The notes beneath the pieces were generated by a model, which was not told where the DNA came from, made no database searches, and worked only from the letters and a program-made list of their open reading frames with translations. 64,000 nt of DNA, taken from NCBI GenBank assembly GCA_951813545.1, contig OX638352.1, positions 992,001-1,056,000 of the forward strand, given 5' to 3'. Both the position numbers and the translations under genes were made by a program. Numbering within the stretch: the first letter of the stretch is position 1; each line of letters opens with the position of its first letter. This document shows positions 43,909-52,622 of the stretch, one piece after another. This stretch comes from an uncultured Poribacteria bacterium. GTDB lineage: Bacteria; Poribacteria; WGA-4E; WGA-3G.

Positions 43909-44859
43909 ATGAAGATACTATTACAAGGACGTGTTGAAGGTGAACTCCTCCAGAGACTGGAAAGCATCGTCGGCGATGCACACACCTTTGTAACCCCAAG
44001 TTCACGCGAGGCACTTATCGAAGAGGGCAAAGACGCCGACATCTTCTATGGCTACTGCAGCGAGGATATCTTCCCCCACCTACCGAATCTCAAATGGATT
44101 CAATCCACCAGTGCGGGTATGGACCGGCACATGTATCCGGCACTCCGCCAGAGCGATGTTATCCTGACGAACGCTGCAGGATTGTACGCAACCCATGTCG
44201 CCGACCAAGCCTTCGCGCTTTTGCTCGGTTTAGCACGCGGTATCCACGAATCTGTTCGGAATCAGGACAAGCACCAATGGGGTGGCAGCCGTAGCATGCC
44301 AATGATAGAGATCGACGGGTTCAAGATCGGCATCGTTGGGATGGGCGGTATCGGGATGGAGATGGCGAAACGTGCAAAAGGGTTTGATATGTACGTTATG
44401 GCTGTCGATGCTTACCGCACCGATAAACCCGATACCGTTGATGAACTGATGGGGATGGATCAGCTTTCAAATATGATGAGCCAAGTCGATGTTGTTATGA
44501 TTGCATGTCCGTTGACTGAAGAGACACGCGGTCTTATCAATAAAGACAACCTCTCTGTGATACAACCGACAGCGTTCTTCATCAACGTCGCCCGCGGTCC
44601 GATTGTCAACGAGCCGGACCTGATTGAGATTCTGAAAGATAGAAAAATTGCGGCTGCAGGTTTGGATGTCACCGAAATCGAACCGCTTCCAGCAGATAGC
44701 CCCTTGTGGGATCTGGACAACATTATTATTTCGCCACATTCCGCGGGAGGTTCACAACATCGCGCCCGCCGTATCACCGAGTTCTTCTTGGATAACTTGG
44801 AGCGGTATCTGAAGGGTGAAGAGTTGAAGAACATTGTGAATAAGCAACTCGGTTTTTAG
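43909..44859 (+). CDS. D-2-hydroxyacid dehydrogenase
   Basis: 316 residues. NAAGLYATHVADQAFALLLG and the Rossmann motif KIGIVGMGGIGMEMAKRAKG are followed by the catalytic triad: Arg in INVARGPIVNEPDL, Glu in GLDVTEIEPLPADSPLWDLD and His in NIIISPHSAGG. This is the formate/glycerate dehydrogenase family, which reduces 2-oxoacids with NAD(P)H. Its best match in style is to hydroxypyruvate/glyoxylate-type reductases, but the substrate is not certain. The start ATG follows GAAAGGACC. A terminator follows at 44910. Confidence 0.9.
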   Translation: MKILLQGRVEGELLQRLESIVGDAHTFVTPSSREALIEEGKDADIFYGYCSEDIFPHLPNLKWIQSTSAGMDRHMYPALRQSDVILTNAAGLYATHVADQAFALLLGLARGIHESVRNQDKHQWGGSRSMPMIEIDGFKIGIVGMGGIGMEMAKRAKGFDMYVMAVDAYRTDKPDTVDELMGMDQLSNMMSQVDVVMIACPLTEETRGLINKDNLSVIQPTAFFINVARGPIVNEPDLIEILKDRKIAAAGLDVTEIEPLPADSPLWDLDNIIISPHSAGGSQHRARRITEFFLDNLERYLKGEELKNIVNKQLGF

Positions 44860-44909
44860 TAGAGACCTACTTTTCATCAGCACCTCACATTGGTTAGCAT
44901 AGATATTTT

Positions 44910-44966
44910 GCCTTGTTGGAGCTATAAACGTGTCATCTTTAGCCTCAACAAGGCGTTTCTTTTTTC
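44910..44966 (+). terminator. Intrinsic terminator after the D-hydroxyacid dehydrogenase
   Basis: GCCTTGTTG (44910-44918) pairs with CAACAAGGC (44946-44954), with an inner GCT/AGC pairing, followed by GTTTCTTTTTT. Confidence 0.65.
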
Positions 44967-45169
44967 CTACAATTCTACAAATATTGGGCGCATATCCCAA
45001 AATTGGCGAAGATGTAATACTACATTTTTACGAAAATCTAGTATTCTTATAGGTATTGGTTCCGGTTTTTGATGTCTTTTGTCGGAACCAACCCTCAACC
45101 CTCATCCGCTCACATAACTCCCAGAAAACCTAAAACTATAATTACTTAGACTTCGCGGGGCGAGGTTGA

Positions 45170-45274
45170 ATGAAGTTTAATAAATATTTCGGTAATTCTA
45201 TGAAGGACAATTTTCAAACAAGAAGGGTCTATAATCCCTTGAATTCGCCTTCCCAGTAACGGGTGCGGACTCTA
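45170..45274. repeat. 146-bp element, truncated copy 2 (inverted relative to copy 1)
   Basis: Begins ATGAAGTTTAATAAATATTT then CGGTAATTCTATG, as in copy 1 at 8161, and contains CTTCCCAGTAACGGGTGCGGAC, the reverse complement of the copy-1 core with few changes. The rest is replaced after 45274 by an IS1595-like element. Confidence 0.55.
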
Positions 45275-45323
45275 GTTTAGACAATGGACGCTACACATTG
45301 CTGAATTAAATTCTTAATCCTCT

Positions 45324-46413
45324 AGGACTTACGCACCCTCGGTTTATATTGCAGGAGATTTCAGTTGTTGACAAAGGTATTCAGAAAGTAATCCGTGTTT
45401 AACTTGATAAAGTGTTTTACCTGTTTCATAAGCCTTACGCATCAGGTGAACCCAAACAAGAAAAGCAGCGGCAATATGATTACGAACAATACGCGGGAGA
45501 CGACATTGGCATCTTTCGAAACCCGTTAGTTGTTTAGCTTCACGGTGAAATTGTTCAATCTTCCAGCGCACATCGCACACCTGTCGCACGACGGACACAT
45601 CGGATTGACTCAAGTCGTTAGTCGCAACATAATCCGTGCGTTGAGAAGACGCCACCCGGAAAACTTTCACCTTGTGATCTCTCGGAAACCTATGAAGTTT
45701 CACGCGTTTGCCTGATTTTTTTTCTGCCTCTGTCCAGTGTAAAGCATCAATGCGTTGATAGGGTTTCTTGGCATCAGAATCATCAACAAGACGATTACGT
45801 TTCAATGGAACATAATACGTCTTATCAAGATTTTCAATGTAAAGGAGCAGAGATTTACTCGCATACCAAGAATCCATCAGCACTGTTGAAAAAACGACAT
45901 CACGAGAGTATACCAAGACCGAGAGCATATCTCGGACATGGTCCAACTTCGATTTACCATCGCCCGCTTTATCGTAAATACGGTAATCCATCAGCCAATA
46001 TCGGTCTAACTTCGGATTGACGTAGACGCAGGTAACAATGGCAATACCATTGATAACACCGCCAGCATTGCCCGAGTAGTGTCTCTGGGCAAGTGCGATC
46101 TTCTTGGCATAGCGTTTATCAATGACGGTATCATCAAAGATAAGGTAGCCATCGGGAGCCAGCACCACGTCATTTTTGACGTGTTCCCAAAGCATACGCG
46201 GTGTCAAACGGTCTTCTGATAGATACCGGTTGATCTGATCATGACTGAAACTCTCAGAATGTTCTGCGAAATGTGTAAGTGTATAGTTGATCGGCGTGCT
46301 GAGTAGATATTGGCAATAATGCAGACGTGTCGGTCTAACCATTTTTACAAACCTCCTCGCAGAATATGTTACCCTTTCTACGAGGTTGTGTCAAACACCA
46401 TTGCGTAAGTCCT
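45324..46413. mobile_element. IS701-like insertion sequence, 1090 bp
   Basis: Terminal inverted repeats AGGACTTACGCA at 45324 and, inverted, TGCGTAAGTCCT ending at 46413. It carries one transposase gene (45344-46342). No target duplication is visible on the immediate flanks. A 112-bp MITE at 16892-17003 shares its ends. Confidence 0.8.
45344..46342 (-). CDS. IS701-type (IS4 superfamily) transposase
   Basis: 332 residues, intact. The DDE catalytic residues can be placed: Asp in GYLIFDDTVIDKRYAK, Asp in STVLMDSWYASKSLLLYIE and Glu in RWKIEQFHREAKQLTGFERC (the Y/W-x-I-E-x-F-H-x-x-x-K pattern), followed by the cysteine/arginine pair CQCRLPRIVRNHI seen in cyanobacterial IS701 relatives. It would catalyse cut-and-paste transposition. 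The gene lies within terminal repeats AGGACTTACGCA and nothing suggests inactivation, so this is probably the active source for the MITE at 16892. Base composition is similar to neighbours. Confidence 0.85.
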   Translation of the reverse strand: MVRPTRLHYCQYLLSTPINYTLTHFAEHSESFSHDQINRYLSEDRLTPRMLWEHVKNDVVLAPDGYLIFDDTVIDKRYAKKIALAQRHYSGNAGGVINGIAIVTCVYVNPKLDRYWLMDYRIYDKAGDGKSKLDHVRDMLSVLVYSRDVVFSTVLMDSWYASKSLLLYIENLDKTYYVPLKRNRLVDDSDAKKPYQRIDALHWTEAEKKSGKRVKLHRFPRDHKVKVFRVASSQRTDYVATNDLSQSDVSVVRQVCDVRWKIEQFHREAKQLTGFERCQCRLPRIVRNHIAAAFLVWVHLMRKAYETGKTLYQVKHGLLSEYLCQQLKSPAI

Positions 46414-47310
46414 AATAAAGTTAACAGAAAGAGATTTCAGATTTATGACGAACTCACAGATTGCGATATAGCCGGAGAGAAACTTCTTATGAACACCGCG
46501 AAACGGGCGAAGGAAGTTTCGAACCGTCGTCCAGACACCTTCAATGCCATTCGTATGAACCTCGCGAACCCCATCGGCATCGGCATCTCTTGCCCACTCA
46601 CCCGCTTTATGACAGACCACAGCGTGTTGACGATCAAGAGAGTTATACCCACGCCAACCATCTGTATAGACGACGGTATCCGGGGTCGTGAACCGATGCA
46701 CATGAGCTGTCAGCGTCTCTTTATCCGTGTGATGAACCATACGTAATCTCACATGACCCCTCTCGCGACCGAGAGTGCCAACGACCGGGGGACGATCGTT
46801 AGCGTAGGTGCCGTGGCCTTTGCGTTTGTTTCCGCGCCGACGGGGCGGATCGCCAGGGTCTCAATGCCGATCGCCTTTCTCACCGGCGTTTTGGAACATC
46901 TCATCGGTTTCGGCACCCTTATCCGGCAACGCTGAACTCGGCTGCAGCGCTTCGGCATTCGACTGAAGCACGCGCCCCAGGGACATCACCGTTTGACGCG
47001 ATAAACCGATCTCACGCGCGAGTTTCGCACTCGGAACACCTTGGCAAACCCCACGTAACAACAACAACACCGCCTCGGGAGGCGTCAACTGCTTCTGCTC
47101 GAAAACCGTGCCACTATAAAGGTTATAGACACCCTCACAAGAAAGACACCGATAGATTCGCAGATGGCTTTTCCGGGTCCAGCCAAAAAGACGTGCCTCC
47201 TCCACGTTCGCACCGCAATGTGGACAGTGTAAACCTTCGGGGTGGAAATGTTTCAGCAACCAAGCAGTCGCTTGTTCTTCATCTATGAGGTCTATTATTG
47301 GGAAATCCAT
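46378..47310 (-). pseudogene. IS1595-family transposase, broken by a nonsense codon and truncated
   Basis: Reading the minus strand from 47310: MDFPIIDLIDEEQATAWLLK followed by the zinc ribbon HCPHCGANVEE and YRCLSCEGVYNLYSGT, then TDEMFQNAGEKGDRH and TGA at 46861-46863. The same frame continues DPGDPPRRRGNKRKGHGTYA, RERGHVRLRMVHHTDKETLT, TVVYTDGWRGYNSL, VCHKAGEWARDADADGVREV and HTNGIEGVWTTVRNFLRPFR, which is the IS1595 DDE/N-type nuclease core. The TGA is one base from CGA. The last residues (after VNFIRT) come from the end of the inserted IS701-like element, so the true C-terminus is lost. Normal transposases of this family have about 300-320 residues. Confidence 0.8.
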
Positions 47311-47327
47311 ACCCTAAAGTCTAAACG

Positions 47328-48119
47328 ATTCTAAAAAACTTTGCACTAAATTTATACATGAGCCAACACTTCAAGTGATTGATGTGTACGGAAATATTAT
47401 GCGACAGAACTATACGCTCAGGGCAGATGATAACCTCCGCGTCCAAAACCCATCAGATGTCAATAACGATGGTATCGTCAATATTCAAGATTTAGTATTA
47501 GTCGCTGCAAACTTCACACGGATGGGGCAAAATATCGCCGATGTCAATAACGACGGGATCGTCAATATCGTCGATCTGACGTTGGTTGCGGCGGCATTAG
47601 GGGGTAGTGCAGGTGCACCATTAGCACGGCATAACGATCAGGAGATCGCTCCTATACACACAGAAGTTAGGGAGTGGCTGCATCAAGCGCGGCAAATTAA
47701 CCTGACAGATTCCACTTTTCAACGTGGGATTACTATGCTCGAACAACTCCTTACCTCACTGACACCCAAAGAAACAACACTTCTGCCAAACTATCCAAAT
47801 CCGTTCAACCCGGAAACGTGGATACCGTATCAATTGGCAGAATCTGCCAATGTCAATATTTCTATCTATGCTGCGGATCGAAAGTTAGTACAGACGTTGG
47901 CATTAGGGCATCAGCCTGTTGGTATCTATGAATCTCGGAGTCGTGCGGCGCATTGGGATGGGAAAAACACACTTGGCGAACCCGTTGCGAGCGGTGTCTA
48001 TTTCTATACACTTACGGCAGGTGATTTTACTGCGACACGGAAGATGTTAATAATGCAACTGATATTTCTCCAAACGTTGTTTGAGTCAATAGTTATAGGT
48101 ATTCTTGTGTGTTTAGTTC
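47328..48119 (+). pseudogene. C-terminal fragment of a dockerin-bearing secreted protein with FlgD-like tail
   Basis: The frame is open from the edge of the IS1595-like element (DSKKLCTKFIHEPTLQVIDV) to the next IS. It contains two dockerin type I calcium loops (DVNNDGIVNIQDLVLVAANF and DVNNDGIVNIVDLTLVAAAL), a spacer, then the FlgD-like/sorting region LLPNYPNPFNPETWIPYQLA, AHWDGKNTLGEPVASGVYFY and TLTAGDFTATRKMLI. Native proteins of this type end within a few residues of KML; here the end reads into foreign sequence. The first methionine-like codon (GTG 47375) is inside the fragment. The gene has lost its N-terminal catalytic or binding part and is not expected to be exported. Confidence 0.75.
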
Positions 48120-49250
48120 ATGAAAATGCGCGCTGATGATAGACAACATCTGCCTTTCACCGGAAAGTTGAAGTTTTATCTGATGAAAAGTGAGCCGTGT
48201 TGAACAACTCACCTGCTGGATCATGAGATAACTGATAATCTTTATGCCTAAGGCACCATAAGCCCCGTTTCGGTGCTGCAAACTCATTTCCGAAAGTCGC
48301 AGATCCGTTTTCAGATGTCGCCAAAACTGTTCTATGCCGTGGTGTTGCGCCCAAATATGGAGGATCTCTGCGGCGCGTAAAGGTCTTCCAAAGATCATCA
48401 TGGTTTGCTTTTTACCGTGTGCGGAAAAAAAGAGAAGCACAAGTTCGCCAAAAGTCGGACTCTTGGCAGGGAGGCGACGCATCGGTTTATCACACCCCCA
48501 TTGATTTGTGTGCAGCTTGACGGTCTTCTTATGTGCTGAAAGTTTGGCAGTTTTACCGTCAATCTCCATGACGTAGTTGCTTTTACCGTGAACAAGGACA
48601 CAAGTAAACCCTAACCCTAACAACGTTTCAATGAGGTCTTTACTGCCATACCAAGAATCAAAGGTGATCGGATACTTTCTCAGATCAATCCCTTGAGCAT
48701 CGAAAACATCAAGGACTTCTGCGATCATCGTCCGTAAGCACGTCGGTTTATCGGTGTTCCCTCTGCCTTGTTTGGAGACAATACGAATGTTCAGCGGGAG
48801 GATAACATCGCCGATCTTCAAAGTGATTGCCAATATATTTCGGCATTTGATAGCACAGTTTTTACTTTTTGACCACCACTTATAGCAGTAAGAAAGCGTC
48901 TTGGCATATCGCGGGTCATTCGTGTCATCAACACTTATCGTGATGCAGCGTCGAGATCGTGTCGATGCTGATTTCGATTCAGCCTGACGGATCGCTTCAA
49001 TAGCGATCGTAGACGTGATACCAACTAACAGAGACTTCCACTGATAAAGACTCATAGCCTTCAGGTCTCGATAGAGTTTATTTTTCGAGACACCTAAAGC
49101 ATCTGCGACTTGATTCGGATTGTAAAGTCCAAAGAGATGCCCCGTTGAAAGTAAAAGCAAAGTTTCAGCAAGTTCGGGTGTCATATCCCGAGCGTTTGCG
49201 TAGAAAGCGGATTGAAAAAACGCCGCTGATCTGATAATATGTTCTCGCAT
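48093..49250 (-). CDS. IS4-type transposase
   Basis: 385 residues. The DDE residues are seen in CITISVDDTNDPRYAKTLSY, KYPITFDSWYGSKDLIETLL and HHGIEQFWRHLKTDLRLSEM, the last being the IS4 Y/H-x2-R/E-x3-E-x6-K signature in relaxed form. An N-terminal helix-turn-helix (LYNPNQVADALGVSKNKLYR) binds the ends. The last about nine residues (ELNTQEYL) are encoded outside the terminal repeat, in flanking DNA, so the natural protein would end near SAHFH. It otherwise looks intact. It is unlike the two other IS4-superfamily transposases in this island, so these are separate arrivals. Confidence 0.8.
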   Translation of the reverse strand: MREHIIRSAAFFQSAFYANARDMTPELAETLLLLSTGHLFGLYNPNQVADALGVSKNKLYRDLKAMSLYQWKSLLVGITSTIAIEAIRQAESKSASTRSRRCITISVDDTNDPRYAKTLSYCYKWWSKSKNCAIKCRNILAITLKIGDVILPLNIRIVSKQGRGNTDKPTCLRTMIAEVLDVFDAQGIDLRKYPITFDSWYGSKDLIETLLGLGFTCVLVHGKSNYVMEIDGKTAKLSAHKKTVKLHTNQWGCDKPMRRLPAKSPTFGELVLLFFSAHGKKQTMMIFGRPLRAAEILHIWAQHHGIEQFWRHLKTDLRLSEMSLQHRNGAYGALGIKIISYLMIQQVSCSTRLTFHQIKLQLSGERQMLSIISAHFHELNTQEYL

Positions 49251-49343
49251 GAGATGTCCTCCCTAAAAGTGTGGTTAACTCTTAGGATGCCATCTCATGC
49301 GCTAAAAATCAAGAAACTTGATAAAAATAAAACGCATTTTCAT
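48120..49343. mobile_element. IS4-type insertion sequence (transposase at 48093-49250)
   Basis: Short terminal inverted repeats ATGAAAATGCG (48120-48130) and CGCATTTTCAT (49333-49343). The transposase frame reads out of the left end into flanking DNA. No target duplication is visible. Confidence 0.55.
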
Positions 49344-49403
49344 AACACCACACGCTCTGAGGCAACGCTTTCAGTAGTGTGACAATAACTTTGATAAATG
49401 TCA

Positions 49404-50862
49404 CAATACCTTCGCCATTTATCCGGGTCTGATTTGATTTGAAGTGTAGTGAATAGCCCCGATGGACCCAAGATATTCAGCGATGTTTTCAATAACAATG
49501 GGTTCAGGTTTTTGCGGAAGTATTTTTAATGTTTCGTGTAAATACTTGTGTCCTCTGTAGCGGGCTTTGAGGTCTAAGACCCCAAAGCCGGGGTGTTCGG
49601 AACCGAACATCATCCGGAGTTTCGCTGAAACATTGACCATAAACATAGACAGGTTCGCAGCATTATTGATGGGTATCTCCTTGATGTTCATAAAATCGTC
49701 TAACCCATAGAACTGTTTTGCGTCTCGGAAGTTGAACTCGATTTGGAATCGGAGCGCGTAATAATCAATCATTGTTTCGGCATCCAAATCCGGGTCGGAA
49801 CTAAACAGGAAGAGGTGCGATGTCGTTTGCGTCTGTGAATGTGTTTTCAAGAGACAGACGACATTCAGGGGGTCAGCGAAATGTTTGTGTTGACACCGCA
49901 TCTGATAAACTTCGGTGCTAATGTTTCCTTGTGTCTGTGTTGCGACGCGGTATTTGCTATCAATCGCTTCAGGGTTCACCCTTTCGCCATAGATACGCGG
50001 GCGTCCACGACCGTTGTAAGGTGGTGTCGGTGGCAGATACAATGCAGCATCTTTACGGAGTTTTGAAATCAGATGGAGTCCACACTGCCGGGTCATCTGT
50101 AAAGCGTTATTGTGTCCGAAGTATCCATCAAGCACGAAGTATTGGATCGGTAGGAAACCGTTGAGGGTTGCTAAGACCGTTTTCAGCATAGATTGAATCT
50201 GTTTCAAGGTGTCGGTGAGAATGACCTGTGTTTTGTTGCGGTTCTTGCTCCCCTTCGGGCGTCCGGGTTGGTTGCCTTTCGTCGTCTCCGATGTCGCCGA
50301 GACGGCAGGGGTGTCGGGCTTCTTCGGGGGCGACGATACTTCATCACGGACAACCTGCTCGGTGAGCATCGGATACGAACGCCTCGCATTGACGCTCACT
50401 AAGGACACCGCAAAAAACGCCAGTCCCGGCACCGCTTTACCGTAGCGTGAAGCGAAAAAACGCGATAAACCATAGGTCTCCTTGCCTGACTTGGGCACAA
50501 TCGTTTCATCACCCGCAAGGAGATAGACGCTCTCCGGATCCCACAGATGTGTTCTAAAGAACACCCAACAAAGTCTCCCCCAAGGCAAGAGCGTGTTGTA
50601 GAAGCGTTGGATCGTCCGATAACTCCCCCCTTGCGAGGTCCACCGCGATATATTTCGCATCGATACGCCTCCAGTCATCGCAAGCACGGCAAACACGATT
50701 TCGCAAAACTGACGGAGCGGTGCCGCTGATAAATGTGGACGCAAAACAGTCAATAATGATACAATCTCTGACATGGGTAAATATCCTTTTAAGGTTTAGT
50801 TTATTCACCTATAACTTTAGGATATTTACCCTATTTAATCAACTTTTTTGGCGAAGGTATTG
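49404..50862. mobile_element. IS4-family insertion sequence, 1459 bp
   Basis: Perfect 14-bp terminal inverted repeats CAATACCTTCGCCA (49404-49417) and TGGCGAAGGTATTG (50849-50862). It contains one transposase gene (49419-50774). No target duplication is clear. Confidence 0.85.
49419..50774 (-). CDS. IS4-family transposase (DDE_Tnp_1 type)
   Basis: 451 residues, intact. Recognisable blocks are ISRWTSQGGSYRTIQRFYNT, LLAGDETIVPKSGKETYGLS with the first catalytic Asp, QYFVLDGYFGHNNALQMTRQ with the second, and MIDYYALRFQIEFNFRDAKQ with the glutamate of the Y-x2-R-x3-E-x6-K signature. A linker rich in Lys/Pro (KPDTPAVSATSETTKGNQPG) separates the first two. It lies within perfect terminal repeats; the stop codon overlaps the left repeat region. 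Probably functional. Confidence 0.85.
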   Translation of the reverse strand: MSEIVSLLTVLRPHLSAAPLRQFCEIVFAVLAMTGGVSMRNISRWTSQGGSYRTIQRFYNTLLPWGRLCWVFFRTHLWDPESVYLLAGDETIVPKSGKETYGLSRFFASRYGKAVPGLAFFAVSLVSVNARRSYPMLTEQVVRDEVSSPPKKPDTPAVSATSETTKGNQPGRPKGSKNRNKTQVILTDTLKQIQSMLKTVLATLNGFLPIQYFVLDGYFGHNNALQMTRQCGLHLISKLRKDAALYLPPTPPYNGRGRPRIYGERVNPEAIDSKYRVATQTQGNISTEVYQMRCQHKHFADPLNVVCLLKTHSQTQTTSHLFLFSSDPDLDAETMIDYYALRFQIEFNFRDAKQFYGLDDFMNIKEIPINNAANLSMFMVNVSAKLRMMFGSEHPGFGVLDLKARYRGHKYLHETLKILPQKPEPIVIENIAEYLGSIGAIHYTSNQIRPG

Positions 50863-51008
50863 AAGTCAGTGAAATAGTATTAAATGACCTTATGATAGCT
50901 GGAAGGCTTGTATTTATTGACTTCCGAGCGATCGTTTCTGAGTGGGTTGAGTTGGTTTCGCTGGCATCTTCTTTGAGAAATGATGTGCTCAGCGATAAAC
51001 GTATCTAA
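50862..51008 (+). pseudogene. Gene fragment trapped between two insertion sequences
   Basis: From the edge of the IS at 50862 an open frame gives EVSEIVLNDLMIAGRLVFID, FRAIVSEWVELVSLASSLRN and DVLSDKRI before a stop at 51006-51008. It has no start and reads like the C-terminal 48 residues of a real helical protein. The family is not recognised. Its 5' part is not found elsewhere in the window. Confidence 0.35.
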
Positions 51009-51040
51009 AAGTATAGCAAAACCGGTAGTGGATGTCAAAC

Positions 51041-52379
51041 CAGGGTCATTCAATTTTAGGATTTCTCATTTTATGAGGTTAACAGCGAGTATAGGTTTTG
51101 CGGCGAAAAGTTGGCGTGCGTCGGTGATTTTTGTATGTCCTGTGAGTTGTAAGACGGAGATTGCGGTGTTTCGCAGCGCTGCCATGACTTGCGGGAGCCC
51201 TGCGGTTCGTGCGCTCGAGGCATCCTCTTGAAAGACGACATCTCGGATCCAGTGAAGTTTATTCTCAATCGTCCAATGCTCTCGCCGGAGTTTAAGCAAG
51301 TCAGCTGCCGAGGCGCGTTGGGGTGTCAAGCTTGTAATCCCATACTGCACGTGGCACTTGACGTGTGCTGTCTTTTTAGACTTCTGGTGTGTGGTGTATT
51401 GATAAACTTGTTGTAGCCCCGGCCAGTGGGTATGTTCCGTTAAGAGAGTGCTTGCGGTGAGGGTGCGTGTGGTAATCCTGCCTTTTGTGTCTTCTGTATC
51501 CGTATACGTTTGCAGCTGTGCGCCTGCTTCTGCGTGAAGATTTTCAAACCGGCGGTGTTCCACTTCGGGTGGGTCTGTTTCATCAAAGGGTTCAAAGAGG
51601 TCTCGAATATCTTCATACAATTGTTTCTGATTCGCTTTGACGGGGAGGCAGTAATCTGCTTGAGCGTCAAGGATGTGTTGACAGAACTTGCGTTGGGTCA
51701 ACAGGGCGTCCGTCGTGATGACGAGACCTGCGACATCAAAGGCTTTCAGGAGTTCGATGGAAACAGGGATTTCATTAGTTTTTTCACTCACGGCACATTC
51801 TGCGACACGGATGCCTAACTCATGAAAGACGGCTGCGAGCAGATGGGTCCTGCGGGCATCTTCGGGATGACTGTTGCCTAAGGTTTTGCCATCTATCGCA
51901 AGTCCCTTCAAGTCAGACGTGGAAATGTGCGAACTTGCTAAAGTCTGTGTTGTCCACTGCGTGAGCGTCTTTTCTACAGTGTCGATGTCAAGACGCCGAT
52001 AGAGATAATGAAACGTTGATGCTGCGGGGGTTTGCTTCGCCGTGAACCCTAAGGCGTTTCGAAGGGAAGGATGGAGGCGTGCCCATTTGGCAATCTGTGT
52101 ATAGCTGCGTTGACCACACAGGAGTCCGACAACCGTGAGCGCAAGCATCGCAGCTAACGGATGACGGCGTCCTTTTTTCTTGCGTCGGTCTGACACTTCT
52201 GCTAACATATCAACTAAGTGGCAGGAAGAAGTTCTTGTCATACTTCACCTCAAAAGTGTGCTACTTTTTACGGTGAAGTATAGCAGAAGTCGCGTGAAAA
52301 GTCACGCGACTTCTGCTTATCTGAAGTATTAACACCTGTGAAAAATATGGCACAAAAAACCTACAATTGAATGACCCTG
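51041..52379. mobile_element. ISAs1-family insertion sequence, 1339 bp
   Basis: 20-bp terminal inverted repeats with one mismatch: CAGGGTCATTCAATTTTAGG (51041-51060) and CCTACAATTGAATGACCCTG (52360-52379). One transposase gene (51066-52241). Target duplications are not evident. Confidence 0.88.
51066..52241 (-). CDS. ISAs1-family transposase
   Basis: 391 residues, intact. MLAEVSDRRKKKGRRHPLAA and MLALTVVGLLCGQRSYTQIA is the N-terminal domain typical of ISAs1, with LKGLAIDGKTLGNSHPEDAR holding the first Asp, GLVITTDALLTQRKFCQHIL the second, and REHWTIENKLHWIRDVVFQE the glutamate. ISAs1 elements are frequent in marine and host-associated bacteria. An inverted repeat (AGTCGCGTGA / TCACGCGACT) lies just upstream of the gene inside the element and may regulate it or form its terminator. 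Confidence 0.9.
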   Translation of the reverse strand: MTRTSSCHLVDMLAEVSDRRKKKGRRHPLAAMLALTVVGLLCGQRSYTQIAKWARLHPSLRNALGFTAKQTPAASTFHYLYRRLDIDTVEKTLTQWTTQTLASSHISTSDLKGLAIDGKTLGNSHPEDARRTHLLAAVFHELGIRVAECAVSEKTNEIPVSIELLKAFDVAGLVITTDALLTQRKFCQHILDAQADYCLPVKANQKQLYEDIRDLFEPFDETDPPEVEHRRFENLHAEAGAQLQTYTDTEDTKGRITTRTLTASTLLTEHTHWPGLQQVYQYTTHQKSKKTAHVKCHVQYGITSLTPQRASAADLLKLRREHWTIENKLHWIRDVVFQEDASSARTAGLPQVMAALRNTAISVLQLTGHTKITDARQLFAAKPILAVNLIK

Positions 52380-52398
52380 GGGGCAACAGAAATTGCGC

Positions 52399-52427
52399 TT
52401 GACATTGCATTGCCAGAGTGTTATACT
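52399..52427 (+). promoter_or_regulatory. Promoter upstream of the small ORF/SDR pair
   Basis: TTGACA (52399-52404), 17 bases, TATACT (52422-52427). It lies 20 bases outside the ISAs1 right end and points toward the SDR gene, with a leader of nearly 190 bases. Confidence 0.65.
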
Positions 52428-52471
52428 TAACTTTGTAATGTTGATTCTGTTTTGAAAGGATGTAGGGCGTT

Positions 52472-52618
52472 GTGACCGTGAACCGCAAAATTATGGAAAT
52501 GAGTCAAAAGCGGAGCAGAAAGAAAAACATTAAGACCGCGCATGTCCTCAGTTGCCTTGTGATTCACCAGACACCATCGCGAAACGAAGTGGAGCGATGT
52601 CCAAAAGCCCACAGTTAA
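52472..52618 (+). CDS. Small leader ORF before the SDR gene
   Basis: 48 codons from GTG at 52472 to TAA at 52616-52618, with GAAAGGATG upstream as ribosome site. The product is basic (KIMEMSQKRSRKKNIKTAHV) and matches nothing I know. It ends 4 bases before the SDR start, which itself lacks a ribosome site, so translation of the SDR may depend on it. It may be only a translated leader. Confidence 0.35.
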   Translation: MTVNRKIMEMSQKRSRKKNIKTAHVLSCLVIHQTPSRNEVERCPKAHS

Positions 52619-52622
52619 AAAA

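Larger units (their letters stand above)
45275..47327. mobile_element. IS1595-like element, interrupted by an IS701-like element
   Basis: The ends read GTTTAGAC (45275-45282) and, inverted, GTCTAAAC (47320-47327). The bases outside are GACTCTA and GATTCTA, an imperfect candidate target duplication. The transposase is a pseudogene at 46378-47310. An IS701-like element is inserted at 45324-46413, so the IS1595 part is about 960 bp. Boundaries are tentative because the terminal repeats are short. Confidence 0.5.
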
